Source of the DNA: Chondrilla cf. caribensis
Lineage: Eukaryota; Porifera; Demospongiae; Chondrillida; Chondrillidae
Direction: 5' to 3'
Length of the DNA stretch: 64,000 nucleotides
Assembly: GCA_964020155.1 (NCBI GenBank)
Contig: OZ026548.1
Span: forward strand, 1,145,001-1,209,000
Position 1 is the first letter of the stretch; the number at the start of each line of letters is the position of its first letter. Under the pieces are notes generated by a model. That model was not told the DNA's origin. It saw nothing but the letters and a program-made list of their open reading frames with translations, and searched no databases. Both the position numbers and the translations under genes were made by a program. Below, in pieces: positions 60,301 to 64,000 of the stretch.

Positions 60301-61249
60301 CAACGAAAGTGATCCGAGAATCCATCACATTCCTGAATGTACTGATTGCAGCTCCTCCTGCTATGTAGGCTTTGTTGCCATTGATACTGGAGTTACGGAC
60401 AACAAAATCAACGCTGTAATGAAGCTGGCAGAGTTTAACTGTAATCCCGGCTGCACCACTAAACGTGTAGCCGACTTCCTGAAGTGTAGGGGACAATTCC
60501 AAGTATGGAGTAGCAAGTTCCATCGAATAATAGTTGGTGTTGTTGGAAAAATGACTATTCTCAATGACTACAGTGACATTTCTCACTTCATTCGGGTTAG
60601 TACGCCAGTCGTGAAACTGAAAAACGACTCCACCTCCGAGTCTACTTCCAGAACGTAGAATTTCCAGTGTAAAATCTTGTCCTGATGGTACATTTTGGGA
60701 AAACTCCACATTGGAGAATGTGTTAGTTCCATACAAGCTAACAGCTAGGAGTCCAAAACCGATATTATCGCTAACACGCATATCACTCAGCATCACATTA
60801 TGGGATGCAGCTATGACGATAGCGACAGACGTGTTGGTAAGTGCAGTGTAGTACATGTTTAGTGTTTCGTTGATGCTATCCAAAAATACGTTCAAAGCGT
60901 CATTTTCCATGCCACACCCACTGATGGTGACTCCGGACAACACTAACTGGTCCGAAATGTTGTGAAATCCTACACCAACACCGTCAGCACATCTGATAAC
61001 GACGTCATTCGGATTACCACTATCACTTGATAGGGAAAAGCTCCTCTTGTTCACGATTTGGACGAACCTTTCCACGCAATAGTTTCCGTGTTTAAGCGTT
61101 ATCGTTGTATTCGTCTCCAGTAAAGTAGAAATGTTCTGGCTTCCTTGTAAACATCCTCCCGTGCGTCCACAAACGCCCCCCACACAGGTACACACTAGAA
61201 TCAAAGCTAAGAGTCCAGGAAGACTCCAAAGTGGTCCACTACGCTCCAT
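57302..61249 (-). CDS. Beta-helix ectodomain / multi-pass membrane protein A
   Basis: Intronless ORF of 1,315 residues from ATG 61249. It has a signal peptide 1-28 and then a long Ser/Asn-rich region to about residue 640. That region contains recurring GGA, FSNN, GG(A/G) and F.(N/G)C.F patterns, as in right-handed parallel beta-helix proteins (pectin-lyase-like or Chlamydia Pmp-like repeats) and has many N-glycosylation sequons. A beta-rich module about 640-750 and a Cys-rich segment about 755-885 follow, with CRPGFQYSPDTYQCECDE and NRNGLLCGQCKEGFSV. About nine hydrophobic segments run from residue 885 to 1230, then a basic KKLYKRLRRC stretch and an acidic cytosolic tail with SLLIYDSDEEE. I do not recognise an established family name. 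It is predicted to be a surface receptor or adhesion protein with a large extracellular part. A near-identical paralogue lies 1.2 kb away. Lack of introns contrasts with MYO18. Confidence 0.85.
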   Translation of the reverse strand: MERSGPLWSLPGLLALILVCTCVGGVCGRTGGCLQGSQNISTLLETNTTITLKHGNYCVERFVQIVNKRSFSLSSDSGNPNDVVIRCADGVGVGFHNISDQLVLSGVTISGCGMENDALNVFLDSINETLNMYYTALTNTSVAIVIAASHNVMLSDMRVSDNIGFGLLAVSLYGTNTFSNVEFSQNVPSGQDFTLEILRSGSRLGGGVVFQFHDWRTNPNEVRNVTVVIENSHFSNNTNYYSMELATPYLELSPTLQEVGYTFSGAAGITVKLCQLHYSVDFVVRNSSINGNKAYIAGGAAISTFRNVMDSRITFVGCSFHNNENSTSTAVGMGLTLSLDLWYWNSTSEPRGDVYLLFDSCEFVGNVASTGGALYVTYSPGIGSEHVENVVFKNCVFSNNSASAGAAVGAFTFESVAISPSHRLTFDGCEFSSNTVTAPSTFSASLIGAGAIQIQNTLIELKDTIIKDTNGSGIQCVDSTVIVSGNVTFSNNSAVYGGGAQMIGYSYFVATNHSKLIFRRNTAYQTGGGIYYTTPQNVILSSHFDCFLYFNTFDPFCIEDCTFLDLDFVLSFENNTAPLGTMIYGAVLDTCIWSYTLREPFGPGGVNDKNHTIEVLSTDYNDVFQFDQPLRPTGVNTNAVDPMVKVKENDSSMWSVMPGEQFALTGNAIDLLGNTVSDVMLAVIDNQYYVNDTPTTRATVGSDGLWRIRGNSESSLRVSGPENFTAVVSVKSSLSHASSSLNVHLTNCRPGFQYSPDTYQCECDELLLNQDYIKDNFRCNATNGSFSVRNGYWFGNLNGGNSLNYNVRQYVLALCGSFYCDNPLYRRHRSEGQPVSLPVGGFQYVNPDDLDSQCLPNRNGLLCGQCKEGFSVVLGTLRCEECTNSFGIFFIILFAALGILLMCVVTISDFHVSGGYINGLILYSNIIDIYYHELVKRNIPYGIFVIYEWLSLRWGIPVCFFQGLDPLAQAGLEFVFPIYMGLLLIITTLVARYCPIPQRYRNAINLPKMFATMLFLTFGAVLGSSIRILSFVVVYTASGPPSWSIRWRGDPNILYFQDARHIILAVMSIAAIAYLIGTTTLLIIPEKFCCLKWCRRQQRKWKPISDVFQAPFRKPYFCRTWEGWRLLFRVLVICVGFFPISVHLWVLLLILLVFLYVQSVLHPYEGQIRNWLDSYFILMLLVTFFFYIGLDAFNISSDDPIFLVPFYLLQTSIVILIMAIFVKCFFRCVKKLYKRLRRCFGKTEDLKAKRLSQSKTLSSSSKLVQNGEDAEQDGPPVETVLQVTESDVQVNTYESLRHSLLIYDSDEEEMKNISQ

Positions 61250-62404
61250 TAAACAGACACCAAATGAGTTTAGTTGAGCAAGTTAAGCGGTAGACGTTCA
61301 GCTGCAGTTCACGAACACGACTCCAACAAAATTTATCGTCGATAGCAAGAAATAATCCCGTTCTAAAGGGAGAAATAACACAGAATTAACAAAACATCTC
61401 TCTATACGTGCATACAGAAACAACACAACTTCGCACATGCACAATGCCTTCAGACGGACAGCACAAACGGAAGAGCGAGTAGCTATGTAAAGTACAAGCG
61501 GCTTGCAGTGAAAGAACACATACAAATTATGCTTAAACCACGGTACTGGTGAATTCGTATATACTTTGCATCCAAAGCAAACTCATACATACGATACACC
61601 CGTGTATAATGTACATACTCACTGTTGAAGAAACTTTCCCAAAGGACACAACAGCACACATCCGGGGTAGAACGATCACGTGGTAGGCGTGGACGTCACC
61701 AACTACCGAAAAAGGAGGTCTGCAGGCTATTACCTGGTGACACTCCAGAGTTACGGTCGACGTTACTCGTAAGCACACGCGAGTAAACAAACACCTTATT
61801 TAGTGCCGATTGTTTTAAAAGATAGTCATTAATTTTAGTTTCACCATAGTGGATAAATGGAGCACTCTGGAGATACCATAGCAACAGTATATGCAATGTA
61901 CAAAGTCTGTAAATGTATGTACTTGATGTACATGCTTTACAGGCTGACGTTCATAAGCAGCAGGTGCAAGATCTGCTGCACTCCTGATGCCAAGTCCTCC
62001 CAATTTCACTGGGAGTTTATCCTAAGATGCACATTAACTCCATAAAATGTCAGGAGGCCTAGGTATGCTCAAAATTGATCGATGAGCACAGTCTGCAAGA
62101 AGCTGTGTTTGATATGAAACTTATTATCATTAGTATTTTCTGTATACGTATTTAATTCAGATCTTTTCAATAATATTAACTATTATCACACTCTGTTGGG
62201 AATATCAATAATATATAAAAAATACATTGATTTCATATTAATAGTACTAACTTAAAGAATACATGTGGAAAATATAAGGCAGCAGAAGAAAGTACAATTA
62301 GAAATTAATAGCTAATAATAATGTCACACTAAAGCAAATGTAATTATTAATATTCAATGCTAAATTATAATAATAATTTGGATGCATCTGTAGAACCTGA
62401 GTGG
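61250..62404. other. Intergenic region between the two beta-helix genes
   Basis: It holds the 5' flank of gene A and the 3' flank of gene B. Small ORFs here show no recognisable domain. 62100-62400 is AT-rich. No conserved promoter motif was identified with confidence. Confidence 0.5.
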
Positions 62405-64000
62405 TCATTGGCTAACATTTGTCATTTCTTCTTCTTGGTCGGAATCATATATCAGCAGGCTATGTCGAAGTGACCCGTAATTCTTTACTTGAACATCAGA
62501 TTCCGTGACTTGTAGTGTTTCACCCGGAGGTCCATCCTGCTCTGCATCCTCACCATTCTGGACCAGTGTGGAGCTACCCAACAATGTGTTTGATTCACTT
62601 AGTCTCTCTGCATCTAAGCCTTCCTTTTTGCCAAAACATTTTCTCAAAATTCTGTACAATTTCTTCAGACATCGGAAGAAGCACTTCACAAAGATTACTA
62701 CCATGGAAATGAAGACAGAGGTCTGGAGAAGGTAGAAAGGCACCAGGAAAATGACATCGTTGGACGAAATGTTGAAGGCATCCAGTCCAATATAGAAGAA
62801 AAAGGTTACCAAAAGCGTGAGGATAAAGTAAGAATCAAGCCAATTTCTAATCTGTCTTGCATGAGGATGGAGAGCAGATTGGATGGAGTGAAAGATCAGC
62901 AAGATAAGGAGGAGGACCCACAGGTGGACGGATATCGGGAGGAATCCGACAAAAATGACCAAAACACGAAACAGCAACCTCCATCCCTCCCAGGTACGGC
63001 AAAAGTACGGCTTTCTGAAAGGAGCTTGAAACACATCTGAAATTGGTTTCCACTTCCGCTGTTGGCGTCTACACCATGTCAGACAGCAGAATTTTTCAGG
63101 AATGATCAGCAGGGTGGTGGTTCCAATGAGGTACACTATGGCTGCAATACTCATGACAGCAAGAATTATGTGTCGTGCGTCTTTAAAGTACAGAATGTTG
63201 GGATCTCCTCTCCAACGTACAGGCCATGATGGAGGTCCTGAAGCAGTGTAAACAACAACAAAACTGAGAATTCTGATAGATGATCCAAGAACGGCTCCAA
63301 AGGTTAAAAACAGCATGGTTGCAAACATCTTCGGAAGGTTAATGGCATTGCGATACCTTTGGGGAATGGGGCAGTACCTTGCCACCAGTGTTGTGATGAT
63401 CAATAACAACCCCATGTAGATGGGAAAAACAAATTCCAACCCTGCTTGAGCCAAAGGGTCAAGACCTTGAAAAAAACAAACTGGGATGCCCCAGCGAAGG
63501 GAGAGCCATTCGTAAATGACGAATATGCCGTAGGGAATGTTTCTCTTCACCAGTTCGTGATAGTAGATGTCAATAATGTTGGAGTATAAGATGAGACCAT
63601 TGATGTAACCACCAGAAACATGAAAGTCAGAAATGGTCACAACACACATCAACAGGATACCCAGGGCAGCAAAAAGTACTATAAAGAAAATACCAAAGCT
63701 GTTGGTACACTCTTTGCATCTCAGAGTACCAAGAACTACAGAGAAGCCTTCCTTGCATTGTCCACAAAGAAGACCATTGCGATTGGGCAGACATTGTGAA
63801 TCAAGGTCATCTGGATTCACATACTGGAAGCCTCCCACTGGAAGGCTGACAGGTTGTCCTTCACTTCGATGTCTTCTGTACAAAGGATTGTCACAGTAGA
63901 AACTGCCACACGGAGAAAGGACGTATTGGCTTACATAGTTGTCCACCAGAGTATTTCCCCCATTGAGGTTACCAAACCAGTATCCATTGCGAACTGAAAA
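62405..64000 (-). CDS. Beta-helix / multi-pass membrane protein B (5' partial)
   Basis: The reading frame is open to the window edge: codons for FSVRNGYWFGNLNGGNTL precede the apparent GTG start at 63946, matching gene A, so the true start lies beyond 64000. The visible 531 codons include the Cys-rich end of the ectodomain, all membrane segments and the cytosolic tail (stop at 62405). The membrane domain is nearly identical to gene A, with scattered substitutions such as LRCKEC for LRCEEC. The cytosolic tail differs more (GKKEGLDAERLSESNTLLG against GKTEDLKAKRLSQSKTLSS). It is a recent tandem duplicate in the same orientation; function is unknown and as inferred for gene A. Confidence 0.85.
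   Translation of the reverse strand, partial: FSVRNGYWFGNLNGGNTLVDNYVSQYVLSPCGSFYCDNPLYRRHRSEGQPVSLPVGGFQYVNPDDLDSQCLPNRNGLLCGQCKEGFSVVLGTLRCKECTNSFGIFFIVLFAALGILLMCVVTISDFHVSGGYINGLILYSNIIDIYYHELVKRNIPYGIFVIYEWLSLRWGIPVCFFQGLDPLAQAGLEFVFPIYMGLLLIITTLVARYCPIPQRYRNAINLPKMFATMLFLTFGAVLGSSIRILSFVVVYTASGPPSWPVRWRGDPNILYFKDARHIILAVMSIAAIVYLIGTTTLLIIPEKFCCLTWCRRQQRKWKPISDVFQAPFRKPYFCRTWEGWRLLFRVLVIFVGFLPISVHLWVLLLILLIFHSIQSALHPHARQIRNWLDSYFILTLLVTFFFYIGLDAFNISSNDVIFLVPFYLLQTSVFISMVVIFVKCFFRCLKKLYRILRKCFGKKEGLDAERLSESNTLLGSSTLVQNGEDAEQDGPPGETLQVTESDVQVKNYGSLRHSLLIYDSDQEEEMTNVSQ

Noticed and set aside
57491..60658. Plus-strand ORFs over the beta-helix gene
   Set aside because: Antisense shadows of a 1,315-residue ORF with signal peptide and membrane segments. 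The same shadow recurs at the paralogue (62505-63899).

Overview
The window looks like nuclear DNA of an early-branching animal, most likely a sponge. This is inferred from gene content: animal-type TRIM37, MYO18 and ZMAT5-like genes with GT-AG introns, short-collagen secreted proteins, and large beta-helix/multi-pass membrane proteins. The species cannot be fixed from the sequence alone. Non-coding DNA is full of (GT)n/(CA)n tracts, GTAC/TACGTA-rich stretches, minisatellites and small inverted-repeat elements.

Layout. (1) 76-3068, plus strand: the 3' four exons of a TRIM37 homologue (end of the MATH domain, then a low-complexity tail). (2) 5052-5957, minus strand: a two-exon ZMAT5/U1-C-type zinc-finger gene. 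It is divergent from (3) 6285-42401, plus strand: a complete MYO18 (PDZ-myosin XVIII) gene reconstructed here as 27 exons encoding about 2,060 residues. (4) Intron 13 of MYO18 (22054-35911, about 13.9 kb) contains four intact, intronless, antisense genes for secreted collagen-stalk proteins. A fifth paralogue lies just beyond the MYO18 3' end (44184-45458), and a relict unit without a coding region lies at about 43140-43440. (5) 46432-56917: a satellite array of about 56 monomers of about 188 bp, with higher-order repeats. (6) 57302-61249 and 62405-64000, minus strand: two tandem intronless genes for proteins combining a beta-helix ectodomain with a multi-pass membrane domain; the second runs off the window.

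The most interesting system is the collagen-stalk family. Each member has a signal peptide, a Cys-containing N-terminal segment, 28-37 Gly-X-Y triplets, a helical neck and a Cys-rich C-terminal domain. The five C-terminal domains are nearly identical except at five short positions where residues are replaced wholesale. Necks occur in two interchangeable types. Conserved scaffold, hypervariable loops and tandem duplication are what one expects of a diversifying recognition family analogous in architecture to ficolins, collectins or C1q. The role is inference. The neighbouring beta-helix/multi-TM genes form a second small tandem family that could also act at the cell surface.

Mobile and repeat content includes pogo-like TA-flanked MITEs in several families. 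One TTAA-flanked piggyBac-type MITE is nested in a long foldback element. There is a perfect 24-bp hairpin upstream of collagen gene 1, and a minisatellite that has grown out of the exon 13 splice donor.
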